The notes beneath the pieces were generated by a model. It was not told where the DNA came from and did no database searches. It saw only the letters and a program-made list of their open reading frames with translations. Source: Desulfurobacterium sp. TC5-1 (GTDB lineage: Bacteria; Aquificota; Aquificia; Desulfurobacteriales; Desulfurobacteriaceae). From it: a stretch of 64,000 nt of DNA. A program made the position numbers and the translations under genes. The first letter of the stretch is position 1; every line of letters begins with the position of its first letter. The stretch covers positions 558,001-622,000 of the forward strand of contig NZ_ATXC01000001.1 in assembly GCF_000421485.1 (NCBI RefSeq), read 5' to 3'. Shown one piece after another: positions 17,565 through 27,043 of this stretch.

Positions 17565-19033
17565 TGGGCTGGTTTGGAAAATTAATGACAAAAGAAATAG
17601 AATTAACTACAGAAGAGACAAATAAACTAATCAGAAGCGGTGAGGTTGACGAGGAAGACCTTCCCTTTCTTTTAAAGGCTGTTAAAGAAAAAAGTCTTCC
17701 CTGGTCAACAGCTTTTGAAACTTTCTATGCTATTAAAAACTTCAAGCACTTTAAACGACCTAAACTATTTAAAAACTTATTTGGACTTTCAGAACAGGAA
17801 ATTTCTGATCTCTTTTCAAAAGAAGTAGTAAAAGTTAAATTCCCTGTTGTAAAATATGGAAAGGGTAAAATAATAACGGCACACCTGGTACCTCTTCAGA
17901 ACTCCGTTTTAAACTTTTCGAAAGTAGATGATGAACTGCTAAGTGTAATTAAAAGAGCAACGGGAAAAGGATTTGCTGTTACATTTGATTCTCCTTTTAG
18001 TCAGGACTCGTTTATGCTTGCTGTCGTGGCGGGGCTACTTGCAGAAGATAAACACTTTCTTTCTCATCTCAGTTTCACCGGAAGTGTTGATTGTTACAGA
18101 AATATTCTTTCTGTGGGTCTTATCGGCGAAAAAAAGAAGATAAGTGAAGAGCAAAATCTAAAACTTATAACTGCTGAAGACGTCAAAAATCTCAAACAAT
18201 TGAAGTGCTATCTCAAACGAAGTATTCCTGTACCTTTCCCGCTAATGGTCGGAAAACACAAAGAAGCCGTAAAAATTTTCTTTAGAAATTTTGAGAAAGA
18301 AACTAAATTAAATTGTGATGCCGTGTCGAAGTTTTCCGGTATTTCCCTTTCCGATATGGGTGTAGTTAAAGGGAATTCCCTGGAAAACTCCCTCGAAGCC
18401 TTCCACAAACTTTTAGAAGAGGAATTTTCCAGTAAACTTTTAAAAGTTACAGGGAGAAGAGAAGATGCAGTATTTCATATTACAGGTGTTGTCTCATCAC
18501 TGATGTACGGAGCCGGTATAATTTTCGGGGTAAGAAAAAAAGCTGTCCTCTATCATTATCAGGACGGTGAATATCATCCGATACTCGCCATAAGTAGAGA
18601 ACTCAAAGAAATAAAACGCAGTAGAAACTGGATTAAAACAAGCCAGATAGAAAAAGGAAGCAATAAAGAAGCCGCAATTACTCTTCACATAGCAAGCCAT
18701 AATCCTCTCGGTTCCACCAGGGCTTTTGTAAAAAATTATCTAAAAAATGCATCCCATTTTTATATTACACTAAAGGAGAACACCGGTAATGTACCTTTAA
18801 ATCGGGAAATATGGAAAACCGTTGTTTCAGAAATCTATTCTGAACTAAATAGACTGCGAAGCGAGTATATGGTCGAGAGATTCCATATATTCTTGAGCAT
18901 TCCATGTCCGATGGCTTTTGCTCTCGGAGCATGTGCCGGAAAGTTTATACCGGCAACCATATACAACTATATTCCAGAAAAGAACAGTTATTCTGCCGTA
19001 ATAGAAACAGATAAGTTAAAAAATATTTTTTAA
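17564..19033 (+). CDS. SAVED-domain Lon-like protease, CalpL-type cyclic-oligoadenylate-activated effector
   Basis: A 489-residue protein with a Lon-like protease domain (about 90-340) and a C-terminal SAVED sensor (about 345-489). In the protease part, DSPFSQDSFMLAVVAGLL followed by TGSVDCYRNILSVGLIGEKKK follows the Lon active-site layout, giving a Ser149-Lys190 dyad. The 41-residue spacing equals that which I recall for CalpL (S152/K193). The SAVED end is recognisable by HIFLSIPCPMAFALGACAGK and the following Y-rich strand. In CalpL, cA4 binding to SAVED drives filament formation and cleavage of CalpT. No transmembrane helix is evident here. Cas10 begins 78 bases downstream. Confidence 0.8.
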   Translation: MGWFGKLMTKEIELTTEETNKLIRSGEVDEEDLPFLLKAVKEKSLPWSTAFETFYAIKNFKHFKRPKLFKNLFGLSEQEISDLFSKEVVKVKFPVVKYGKGKIITAHLVPLQNSVLNFSKVDDELLSVIKRATGKGFAVTFDSPFSQDSFMLAVVAGLLAEDKHFLSHLSFTGSVDCYRNILSVGLIGEKKKISEEQNLKLITAEDVKNLKQLKCYLKRSIPVPFPLMVGKHKEAVKIFFRNFEKETKLNCDAVSKFSGISLSDMGVVKGNSLENSLEAFHKLLEEEFSSKLLKVTGRREDAVFHITGVVSSLMYGAGIIFGVRKKAVLYHYQDGEYHPILAISRELKEIKRSRNWIKTSQIEKGSNKEAAITLHIASHNPLGSTRAFVKNYLKNASHFYITLKENTGNVPLNREIWKTVVSEIYSELNRLRSEYMVERFHIFLSIPCPMAFALGACAGKFIPATIYNYIPEKNSYSAVIETDKLKNIF

Positions 19034-19065
19034 TCTGCGTCCACTAAATTTAAAAAATTTCGTTA

Positions 19066-19071
19066 TATAAT
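19066..19071 (+). promoter_or_regulatory. Candidate -10 element ahead of cas10
   Basis: TATAAT in the 78-base gap between the SAVED-Lon gene and cas10, embedded in a near-palindromic AT run (CGTTATATAATATACG). No convincing -35 lies 17 bases upstream (ACTAAA). If used, it would make the csm operon a transcription unit separate from the Calp-like genes. Confidence 0.4.
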
Positions 19072-19111
19072 ATACGAAGGGTGGTTTTAAAAAGAAACAA
19101 AAGGGGATAGC

Positions 19112-21583
19112 ATGGAAAAAGAATTTGAAATCGTTGCCACAGCAGCTCTCCTTCACGATATAGGCAAGTTTTATAGAAGAGCTGAAGGCAAAAGAGATTC
19201 TCATCAAGTTATGTCCGAGAAAGCAGTTTTAGAAAAACTTTCCGCTGGCCTGAAAAAATTCTTCAGGGATAATGAAATCAAGGAAATAGCCTTACTTGTG
19301 AGAAATCATCATTACGGAAGAGAAAAACTGGATAATGTTGAACTCACAAGCTCTCTTCAGGCTCTGATAGATGGTGATAGGCACAGCGCCGGACTTGATA
19401 GGCACAACATAGAAGAAAAATATGATGAGAAGCAAGTTACAGAAAGAACACCCCTTGTTTGTATATTTGAAGAGATTGCTTATAACAAAAAGCGAATAAA
19501 TGATATCTCCGAGCTTCTTTCAAGTGATGTTTATGTTTACAAATTTAAAAAGCTTTCTCCGGAGAGTGCTTTTCCCGAAAAGAAAAGCAGATATTACGAG
19601 GACGCGAGAAACGCAGATTACCGGCAACTTTGGAAAAAATTTGTTGACGAGTTCAACTCAATAGAAAAAACTGCAAATTTCAACCTATTTTATGAAGCGA
19701 TGAAATCCGCTATTATCAGATACACGTGGTGTATTCCTTCAAATACCTATGCACCGAGGGGATTCTCCATACCTGACGTTCCTTTATGCGATCATTTGAC
19801 CTCTTCTGCCGCAATAGCTGTTGCTTCTTACCGCTGGCGCCAGAGTTATTCCGAAAAAAGGCCAAAATATATTCTACTCTCCGGTGATTTTTCAGGAATA
19901 CAGAACTTCATATTTTCAAGGTACGGAGAATCAAAAAAGTATGCGGCAAAAATTTTAAGGGCCAAATCCCTGCTTGTCAGTTTTGCCCTTGAAACCATAA
20001 TTACCCGGATAGCAGAAGAGTTTGAAGTAAACAGAGCTTCTCTTCTTTTAAATGCAGGTGGAAAATTTATGATGATTTTACCCGATATTGATGCAGAATC
20101 CAGAATTAGAAATATTAAACATCAGCTTGAAGAGGCACTTATAAAAAATCACTATGGACTTCTTTCAATTAATCTTGCCTATGTTAAATTAGAACCGGAA
20201 GATTTTGAAAAGGGAAAATTCCTTGAAAAATTAAAGGAATTACATATTGAAGAAGGAAAGCAGAAATTCAAATCCTTTTCCATCAAAAACACGGAACAGT
20301 TTGCCGTTAAAAATTACATTCAATCTCTCATGGGTAAGTCCCCATGTTCAATATGCGGAATCCGCCCTACCGGCAAAAATAAAGAAATATGCAGTTTATG
20401 TGATTATTTAAAGAACCTCGGAGAAAAGTTACCAAAAGCAAAAGCAATAAAAGTTACACCGAATCATGAACTCTTCCCCCTTCCAGACATAAAAGCTTAC
20501 ACGGATACAAATAATCTGATTTCTGAATATAGAAGTGCACCGGATGATACTCTCATTTTTTCCATAGGTGAGTCAGTACCGGGAATTCCAGCTAAAAATG
20601 TGAATGTCCATCTACCGGTCAATAAGCCCGGCGCAAATTTATCTGAAATAATAAAAGAAGAAATTATTAAAAGATGCGAGGAAAATCCAGATATACCGAC
20701 AGTTAAAACTTTCTGCCAGTTGGGTATTGAATCCCTAATTTCAGATGAAAAAGGATTAAAAGGAAAACCCTTCATCGGTGTTCTTAAAGCAGATGTTGAC
20801 AATTTAGGTTTTATTTTTATGAAAGGTTTTGTCGGAATAGAAGGTTCTGAAGATAAAAGCAGGGAAAGTTTATACTCCGTTTCCCGCGTTTTATATCTCA
20901 GCAGAATGATAGATTACTTTTTCTCTGTTGTTCTCACCAGCAAATTTGAATTGAAGGATAAAGGATTCCACAACATCTATACCGTATTTGCGGGCGGTGA
21001 TGACCTGTTCCTGATAGGACCGTGGGAAACAATGTTTAAATTTTCTGAAGAGATGGAAAAAGAATTCAAACGGTATGTTGCCTACAACCCCGATATTACA
21101 TTTTCTTCCGGTATTTTTGTTACAAAACCGGACGTTCCCGTATATTTCCTTGCTGAAGGAGCAGAAGGTGAGCTTGAAAAATCGAAAAAAAAGAAGAATC
21201 GCATCACTGCTTTCGGAAGGACGGTAACCTACGACGAATTTAAAGAGCTTCTCCGGATAGCTGGAGAACTTGAAAGAGAAATGGATGAGAACAACGTTTC
21301 AACCGCCCTTGCGTACAAACTTATAAAACTTTCCGACATGGCAAATTCCATACCCGAGGACGGAAAGAATGCTTTGTGGAAGGCGTATCTGAGTTACCTT
21401 ATAAGCAGGAACTACGGAAAAGAAAATCATAAAAACGACGAAGAGCACATCACTTCGTTCCTGAGAAAGTGGATTAACTACATAGAAATTTACTCTGAAA
21501 ACATCAGCAGAAAAGAAAAAGACAACAAACTTTATATAGCATTAGTTAAAGCCCTTTACAGGAGGAGAAGATATGGAAACTAA
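19112..21583 (+). CDS. csm1: Cas10/Csm1, large subunit and cyclic oligoadenylate synthase
   Basis: The 823-residue Cas10 of a type III-A effector. It carries an N-terminal HD nuclease motif (LLHDIGKFYRR, about residues 14-24) for target-activated ssDNA cleavage, a zinc-ribbon pair (CSICG ... CSLC, about 413-431) and the Palm-domain cyclase motif GGDD at 628-631, all intact. It should therefore make cyclic oligoadenylates on target RNA recognition and switch on the effectors encoded on both sides. GGGGA precedes the ATG. The csm2 start lies inside its last codons. Confidence 0.97.
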   Translation: MEKEFEIVATAALLHDIGKFYRRAEGKRDSHQVMSEKAVLEKLSAGLKKFFRDNEIKEIALLVRNHHYGREKLDNVELTSSLQALIDGDRHSAGLDRHNIEEKYDEKQVTERTPLVCIFEEIAYNKKRINDISELLSSDVYVYKFKKLSPESAFPEKKSRYYEDARNADYRQLWKKFVDEFNSIEKTANFNLFYEAMKSAIIRYTWCIPSNTYAPRGFSIPDVPLCDHLTSSAAIAVASYRWRQSYSEKRPKYILLSGDFSGIQNFIFSRYGESKKYAAKILRAKSLLVSFALETIITRIAEEFEVNRASLLLNAGGKFMMILPDIDAESRIRNIKHQLEEALIKNHYGLLSINLAYVKLEPEDFEKGKFLEKLKELHIEEGKQKFKSFSIKNTEQFAVKNYIQSLMGKSPCSICGIRPTGKNKEICSLCDYLKNLGEKLPKAKAIKVTPNHELFPLPDIKAYTDTNNLISEYRSAPDDTLIFSIGESVPGIPAKNVNVHLPVNKPGANLSEIIKEEIIKRCEENPDIPTVKTFCQLGIESLISDEKGLKGKPFIGVLKADVDNLGFIFMKGFVGIEGSEDKSRESLYSVSRVLYLSRMIDYFFSVVLTSKFELKDKGFHNIYTVFAGGDDLFLIGPWETMFKFSEEMEKEFKRYVAYNPDITFSSGIFVTKPDVPVYFLAEGAEGELEKSKKKKNRITAFGRTVTYDEFKELLRIAGELEREMDENNVSTALAYKLIKLSDMANSIPEDGKNALWKAYLSYLISRNYGKENHKNDEEHITSFLRKWINYIEIYSENISRKEKDNKLYIALVKALYRRRRYGN

Positions 21584-21998
21584 ACACCATCCCGATCTGG
21601 AAATTATCACAAAAATGTTTAGAGAATACCTTTCCGCAGACCGGAAAAAGCAAGCAAAAGTGTTAAAAGATACAGCAGAAAAAGTGGCAAAATTGTTTGC
21701 AGAAGATAAAACGTCAAAACACCAAATTCGCAAGCACTACCATAGACTATTGGATATAAAAGAAAGAATAAAAACGAAAAATACGGATGACATTAAGGAA
21801 TTCTATCCAGAAATAGCAATGACCGCAGCTTATGCAACATATGACAGAAGCAGAAATAATATTGGAAATGCCTTTGAAAGATTTTTAAAAGAACTAACTA
21901 ATGAAGCAATCAACAGCAATAAAGATAACTTTCTCAAGCTCATGACTCTTTTTGAAGCAGTTGTAGGTTATGCAAATATGTATGTTAAGAAAAATTAA
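21573..21998 (+). CDS. csm2: Csm2, small subunit of the type III-A complex
   Basis: A 141-residue, mostly helical protein in the csm2 position. The charged N-terminal segment, the QIRKHYHRLLDIKER helix and the ending ...LMTLFEAVVGYANMY are typical for Csm2, which lines the crRNA-target duplex in the filament. It overlaps cas10 by 11 bases with a strong GGAGGAGA site. Presence of csm2 rather than a cmr5-type gene supports subtype III-A. Confidence 0.93.
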   Translation: METKHHPDLEIITKMFREYLSADRKKQAKVLKDTAEKVAKLFAEDKTSKHQIRKHYHRLLDIKERIKTKNTDDIKEFYPEIAMTAAYATYDRSRNNIGNAFERFLKELTNEAINSNKDNFLKLMTLFEAVVGYANMYVKKN

Positions 21999-22012
21999 AA
22001 CTGGAGGAGAAG

Positions 22013-22705
22013 ATGGAAAGATTAAAAGAAATAGTCACGATTGAAGGAACTGTTAAACTTGTCACGGGTCTTCATATAGGAGCGGGAAATGATGAGATAA
22101 AAATAGGCGGAATAGACAATCCTGTAGTTAGGAATCCTATTACCAATGAACCTTATATTCCGGGTTCTTCCATAAAGGGAAAAATGAGATTTCTTCTTGA
22201 GTGGTACCTTGGAAAAGTAGATATGCAGGGAGGCAAGCCTTTTTCAAACTTTGATGGAAGTAAAGAAGCAGAAGTTATTTTGAAAATTTTTGGTGTTTCC
22301 GGTTCTGAAGAAAACAGGATAGGCCCTGCGAGAGCGTCTTTTTATGATTTGTTTTTAACAAAAGAAAGCAGGAAGCTTTTAGAAGAAAGAGTCGGTGCAT
22401 TAATGACAGAAGATAAAGCTGAAGTGATGGTTAACAGAATAAAAGGAACCGGAGAAAATCCAAGGCATACGGAAAGGATTCCTGCAGGTGCAGAATTTAA
22501 ATTTAAGCTTGTTTACAAAATTTTTGACGAAGAAGATGAAAAACTGTTTGAATATCTACTTAAAGGTTTGAAACTTCTTGAAATAGACGGAATCGGTGGA
22601 AGTGTATCAAGAGGTTACGGAAAGATTAAATTTGAGAAACTTAAAAAGAAAACCTTAATAGGCAAAGGAGAAGAAGATATAGACCTTGAGAAAGTGGAGC
22701 TTTAA
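22013..22705 (+). CDS. csm3: Csm3, Cas7-type backbone subunit and target-RNA nuclease
   Basis: A RAMP protein of 230 residues forming the crRNA-binding backbone and cutting target RNA every six bases. The catalytic Asp is present (D35 in GGIDNPVVRNP), as are IPGSSIKGKMR (about 50-60) and the glycine-rich IDGIGGSVSRGYGKI near the C terminus. An intact D35 means RNA target cleavage, and so switch-off of cyclic-oligoadenylate synthesis, should work. Ribosome site GGAGGAGA six bases before the ATG. Confidence 0.96.
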   Translation: MERLKEIVTIEGTVKLVTGLHIGAGNDEIKIGGIDNPVVRNPITNEPYIPGSSIKGKMRFLLEWYLGKVDMQGGKPFSNFDGSKEAEVILKIFGVSGSEENRIGPARASFYDLFLTKESRKLLEERVGALMTEDKAEVMVNRIKGTGENPRHTERIPAGAEFKFKLVYKIFDEEDEKLFEYLLKGLKLLEIDGIGGSVSRGYGKIKFEKLKKKTLIGKGEEDIDLEKVEL

Positions 22706-22706
22706 A

Positions 22707-23672
22707 ATGGAAGCAATAAAATTAGTTATAGAACCATTAACACCATTTTATACACCACTACAGAGCAATACACTCTTACAGAGCGATACACTTTTTGGAG
22801 AATTCTGCTGGCATTACAGATTTTTATATGGTAGAGAAAAGCTTGAGAACCTGATTAATAACTATGACACGGAACCTGTCATGGTTTTCTCCAACGGCTT
22901 TCCCGAAGGATATCTGCCGTTTCCTGTTATACCTTTCAGAAACCTGCCAGTAGCTGAGAAAAAAGACATTGGCATATACAAAATTCTCAAGAAGTTTAAA
23001 AAGCAACCCTTTATAGAGAAAAAGCTCTTGAGGGAACTGATAGAATCAGGAAAAGAAATAACCGCTGAAATTCTCTTTGAAAACTTTACCAGGAAATCAA
23101 ATGAAAAAGAAGCTCTACCGTCTTACAGAAAAGCCAAACAGATGCACGTTACAATCGACCGTAGGTTCGGAAGTCACCTTGAAGGCCATCTGTTCGATAA
23201 GGAATACCTGTTTTTCAACAAAGGTTCGAAGATTGAAATCTACTGTAAGTTTAATTCAAAACGGATAACTCTGGAAGAAGTAGAACAAACATTTCATTTT
23301 ATGGGTTTGAACGGATTTGGTGGAGAAAAAACAACCGGTAAAGGAAAATTTGAAATTGTGTCTATTGATGAATCTGACCTTCCGGAAACAGCAAATCCAA
23401 ACGGATTTATCTCTCTTTCAACCGGAATGGTTAAGGAAGGCGAAATAGAAGACTACTATGCAAGATTTTTCACCAAGTTCCCCAAACATGGACCTGAAGT
23501 TTGCCCCGAGGGAATAAACATATTCAAGAACCCTGTAATTCTCACGAAAGAAGGGTCTGTATTTAAATGCAAAGAAAGAAAAGAGGTTTACGGTAGAATT
23601 TATAAGATTTCTCAGAATGATAGCTATATCCACTGTGCAAAAATACTTCCACTGTTTGTGAGGTTGCAATGA
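22707..23672 (+). CDS. csm4: Csm4, Cas5-type subunit capping the crRNA 5' end
   Basis: A RAMP protein of about 321 residues that binds the crRNA 5' handle and contacts Cas10. The N terminus (TPLQSNTLLQSDTLFGEFCW) and the glycine-rich loop FGGEKTTGKGKFEI (about residue 210) fit Csm4. The ATG at 22707 is preferred over an upstream TTG because GGAG lies seven bases before it and the csm3 stop immediately precedes it. It overlaps csm5 by four bases. Confidence 0.95.
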   Translation: MEAIKLVIEPLTPFYTPLQSNTLLQSDTLFGEFCWHYRFLYGREKLENLINNYDTEPVMVFSNGFPEGYLPFPVIPFRNLPVAEKKDIGIYKILKKFKKQPFIEKKLLRELIESGKEITAEILFENFTRKSNEKEALPSYRKAKQMHVTIDRRFGSHLEGHLFDKEYLFFNKGSKIEIYCKFNSKRITLEEVEQTFHFMGLNGFGGEKTTGKGKFEIVSIDESDLPETANPNGFISLSTGMVKEGEIEDYYARFFTKFPKHGPEVCPEGINIFKNPVILTKEGSVFKCKERKEVYGRIYKISQNDSYIHCAKILPLFVRLQ

Positions 23673-24808
23673 AAAGCTATAAGTTAAAATTAACTGTTGA
23701 AACACCAACTCATATAGGAACTGGAAATACGTATTACGATCTTGAATACACGGTAAAAAACAAAAAATTTTATGTAATTAATAAGGCTAAATTTTTTAAA
23801 CGCCTTGAAAAACTCGGGAAAATTGACTTATTTACAAAAATAGCAGCAAAGGGAGATGAATCGTCTATAATTGAAATAAGAAAACTTGTCCATAACAATT
23901 TCAATCCGGAAGACAGTTTGGCTAATTTTGAAATTGATAAAGATGCCCTATCAGATCTTGAAAAAAAATTATTCAGATTTGCAAACATAGAAAGGCATAG
24001 AAGCGGCAAAATAATGGGGATTTTAAACCGGATGAAAATAAGAAAAACTTACAAGAATCCCTTATCTTTTAAACCTATGATTCCGGGAAGCAGTATAAAA
24101 GGTGCAATAAGGACAGCACTTATTAGCTATTTAATATCTAAAGATGAGATACTATTAAAAAAGCTAAGCACTATTTGGGCAAAATACAGCAGAAATCCCA
24201 AGAAAGCCATTAACAACATGAATAATGAATTAATATCTCTGGCACTGCGCAATTTTGAAAGAAAAATTAAACCTGACACCACCAAGGACATTTTACGGTT
24301 CATAAAAGTTTCAGATTTTATGCTTGTTGATGGAGGAATAAAGATAGGTAAAGCTGAAATGGTGCACAGAAAAAAGAAAAAAACAGGTCTTCCTGTGTAT
24401 CTTGAATACATAACGGAAAAAAGCGTTTTTGAAGGAACAATAACAATAGACAAAAAAGCAGCCGAAGAGATATTCGGAAATGAGAAAAATTTCAGAGAAG
24501 AAAATTTCAGCATAGAAAACATAATGAAATACCTAAGAATACACTATGGGAAGAATACATATTACAACGGCGAAAGAGAATACTTTAAAGACTTTATCAA
24601 CTGGAAATTAAGACAGTACAAGCATAAAAAAGAAGCACCTATCAAGGTCGGTTTTCATTCCGGCTCCCTTGCCGTAACAACCGGCATTAAGGAAATTACG
24701 AAGATATACGACAAGGAAAAGAAACAGTATAAAGCACTGCCGCCGCTTACCCTCTGGACAATAAATAAAAAGCCTATGGGCTGGTGCTATTTAGAGGTGA
24801 TTGAATAA
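23669..24808 (+). CDS. csm5: Csm5, RAMP subunit at the crRNA 3' end
   Basis: A 379-residue RAMP protein that caps the other end of the Csm3 filament and is linked to crRNA 3'-end trimming. TPTHIGTGNTYYDLEYTVKN at the N terminus and IPGSSIKGAIRTALISYL (about 137-154) are the standard motifs. It overlaps csm4 by four bases and shares one base with the cas6 start, so expression is tightly coupled. Confidence 0.95.
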   Translation: MKSYKLKLTVETPTHIGTGNTYYDLEYTVKNKKFYVINKAKFFKRLEKLGKIDLFTKIAAKGDESSIIEIRKLVHNNFNPEDSLANFEIDKDALSDLEKKLFRFANIERHRSGKIMGILNRMKIRKTYKNPLSFKPMIPGSSIKGAIRTALISYLISKDEILLKKLSTIWAKYSRNPKKAINNMNNELISLALRNFERKIKPDTTKDILRFIKVSDFMLVDGGIKIGKAEMVHRKKKKTGLPVYLEYITEKSVFEGTITIDKKAAEEIFGNEKNFREENFSIENIMKYLRIHYGKNTYYNGEREYFKDFINWKLRQYKHKKEAPIKVGFHSGSLAVTTGIKEITKIYDKEKKQYKALPPLTLWTINKKPMGWCYLEVIE

Positions 24809-25593
24809 TGCCGGGAAAGATCAGGATTATATTTGAAGCCGATAATCCAGTTCCTGTATCGGAGCTTTCTCCCGACAGGATTCACGGATTGTTTTTCTCA
24901 ATACTTGACAGTGAAACAGCCGGAAAACTTCACAGTATAAACGGGCTGAAACCATTTACCCTATGCTGTCCCGTATTTTTTAGAAGTAAAAAGGAAACGG
25001 TGAAAAGATTTTTTGTAGAGATAACATTCCTTGAGGATTGGTTATTATCAAAAACAACAACAGCTGTTATCTTAAATTCAAGAAACAGAAATTATTACTT
25101 AAACAGTTATAAAATAAAACTTTTCAGAACATTCAAAATAGATTCGGATGACATAATAAGCTATGAAAACATAAAAGAGAAAGCAAACACCCGCACAAGA
25201 GATATTATACTGGACTTCATAACGCCAACGACATTTAAAAGAGGTAAATATGATTATCCGCTTCCGGAACCTTCTCTCATATACAAAAGCATCCTTAAAA
25301 AATGGAATCGATTTTCAGGGGAAAGACTGCCGTCAAAGGAAATCCTTGAAAAAATCGGGAGAGATATACAGGTTGCCGGATGCTGGATAAAAACGACAAA
25401 GCTTGAAATGGCATCGCTCAAGAAAATAACCGGATTCAGGGGACGAATAGTCTTTTACAACGCATCTAAAGATGCTGAATTCAACAGGATAATTACTCAG
25501 TTAACCCTGTTTGCTCCCTTCTGCGGTATAGGAAGAAAAACAACCATGGGATTCGGAAAAGTTAGAACATTCTTTAATCTTCAGGGAGGCTAA
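24808..25593 (+). CDS. cas6: Cas6 CRISPR RNA endoribonuclease
   Basis: Cuts the array transcript within each repeat to give the 8-base 5' handle. The 261-residue protein has a double ferredoxin-like plan with the C-terminal glycine-rich loop CGIGRKTTMGFGKV. A likely catalytic His lies in the N-terminal SPDRIHGLFFSIL helix. With the repeat read on the minus strand, the expected handle after cleavage is AUUGCGAC. Confidence 0.92.
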   Translation: MPGKIRIIFEADNPVPVSELSPDRIHGLFFSILDSETAGKLHSINGLKPFTLCCPVFFRSKKETVKRFFVEITFLEDWLLSKTTTAVILNSRNRNYYLNSYKIKLFRTFKIDSDDIISYENIKEKANTRTRDIILDFITPTTFKRGKYDYPLPEPSLIYKSILKKWNRFSGERLPSKEILEKIGRDIQVAGCWIKTTKLEMASLKKITGFRGRIVFYNASKDAEFNRIITQLTLFAPFCGIGRKTTMGFGKVRTFFNLQGG

Positions 25594-25594
25594 C

Positions 25595-26860
25595 ATGGCT
25601 GAAGTTTTTGCAAGTTTTCTGGGCACAAGCAATTATAAGGAAACAACCTATTTTCTTTACGGTGAAAAGGTGAGAACAAAGTATATTCAGTCGGCTCTGC
25701 TTCAAATTCTCAACAGTAAAGAAGGGAAAGAGAGAGAAAGTGAAAAAATTTTCAGAATTTTCCTGACACCTACGGCAAAGGAAAAGAATTGGCCGTCTCT
25801 TAAATCCGAAATTGAGAAACTATCCATTGATATAAAATTGGAGCCGGTTTTTATAGATAAAGATATAATCAGTTCCGAGACGCAAATGTGGCAATTATTT
25901 GAAAAATTAGCCTCATCTTTCAATGAGAATGAATCGGTAACTTTTGATATTACCCACGGTTTTAGATTTTATCCTATGATGTTGATGGTTATGCTGAGCT
26001 ATTTAAAGCTGACGAAGAATATAAAAGTAGCCGGAATATTTTACGGTGCCTGGGAAGCAAGAAATAAGATAGATGGCACGGAAGTAACGCCAATACTTGA
26101 ATTAACGGATCTCGATAAACTTTTTGACTGGATAGTCGGAACCCAAAATTTCATCAAGTATGGTATTTCCGAAACTCTCACGGAACTGTTAGAAAATGAA
26201 AGCAAAAACATCCTTAAAAAGACAAGGGGAAAAGATGAAAACGCTCAAAAGTTAAGAGATTTCTCCATACATTTAAAGAGATTTACCGAGTCAATTAGAA
26301 CCTGCAGAGGGAAAGAGATAATTTCGGGATTTTCAAAAGAAAAATTTTCATGCAAAAATGAAAACGGAAAAGAGATTGAAATAACAGAGCCGGAATCTCT
26401 TGATTACGAAATACTGAAAAATTTTTCCAGAGAAATCGAGATAGAAAACGGAAAATTTTCAAAACTATTAAAAAATCTCTTAAAAAAAATTCAATTTTCT
26501 TTAAAGGAATTTTCGACCGGAAGAATAGAAAATCTCCTGAGCGCAGCAAAGTGGTGTTCTTCTCATAATTTAATCCAGCAAGGATATACATTTTTAAGAG
26601 AATATATATCAACCCTTCTTGTGAAAGAGAATTACGGAACAGAAAAGATATTTTGTCGTAATACAAGAAAAGAAGCTGAAGAGAAAAGCATGTCATCATC
26701 TAAATGGAAGAATTTGCTGAAAACAATGGCCGATTTTCGCAATGATATTAACCATTGTGGAATGAGAGAAAAAAGCTTAAAAACGAAAGCACTCAAAGAA
26801 CAACTTGAAAAATTAATCGTAGAAACTGAAAAGATTTTAAAAAACAATGACAATCATTAA
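25595..26860 (+). CDS. CARF-HEPN ribonuclease of the TM1812/Csx2 family
   Basis: A 421-residue ancillary effector. The CARF sensor spans about residues 1-180, with an early LGTSNY motif and DITHGFRFYPMM near residue 117, the TM1812 signature. The C-terminal HEPN domain has the ribonuclease motif R382-NDIN-H387. Such proteins bind cyclic oligoadenylates made by Cas10 and degrade RNA nonspecifically. GGGAGG precedes the ATG, and it is the last gene of the csm operon, 183 bases before the CRISPR array. The exact ligand (cA4 or cA6) cannot be told. Confidence 0.9.
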   Translation: MAEVFASFLGTSNYKETTYFLYGEKVRTKYIQSALLQILNSKEGKERESEKIFRIFLTPTAKEKNWPSLKSEIEKLSIDIKLEPVFIDKDIISSETQMWQLFEKLASSFNENESVTFDITHGFRFYPMMLMVMLSYLKLTKNIKVAGIFYGAWEARNKIDGTEVTPILELTDLDKLFDWIVGTQNFIKYGISETLTELLENESKNILKKTRGKDENAQKLRDFSIHLKRFTESIRTCRGKEIISGFSKEKFSCKNENGKEIEITEPESLDYEILKNFSREIEIENGKFSKLLKNLLKKIQFSLKEFSTGRIENLLSAAKWCSSHNLIQQGYTFLREYISTLLVKENYGTEKIFCRNTRKEAEEKSMSSSKWKNLLKTMADFRNDINHCGMREKSLKTKALKEQLEKLIVETEKILKNNDNH

Positions 26861-26966
26861 AATTGATAAGAAGTTCACAATCAAAATCACTGATTTTCCA
26901 ATCTATTAAAGCAAAGTTTTTACTCTTTTTAAAGTTCGGGATGTTGATTTTCATGAAATTCTTTTT

Positions 26967-27025
26967 GTCACTCTGAGGCGCTTTGCACTGAAGAGCCTTA
27001 GATCCTTCGCTTCGCTCAGGATGAC
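26967..27025. repeat. REP-like imperfect palindrome between the csm operon and the array
   Basis: A 59-base element with arms GTCACTCTGAGG and CTCAGGATGAC around GATCCTTCGCTTCG. This GATCCTTCGCTTCGCTCAGG wording recurs as an intergenic repeat in many bacterial genomes. In 26861-27043 I see no gene, only this element. Confidence 0.6.
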
Positions 27026-27043
27026 GTCCCATCTTTTTTAGAC

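Noticed and set aside
19112-25593. Type III-B (Cmr) classification
   Set aside because: The gene order cas10-csm2-csm3-csm4-csm5 and the Csm2 small subunit fit III-A. No Cmr1- or Cmr6-like extra RAMP is present.
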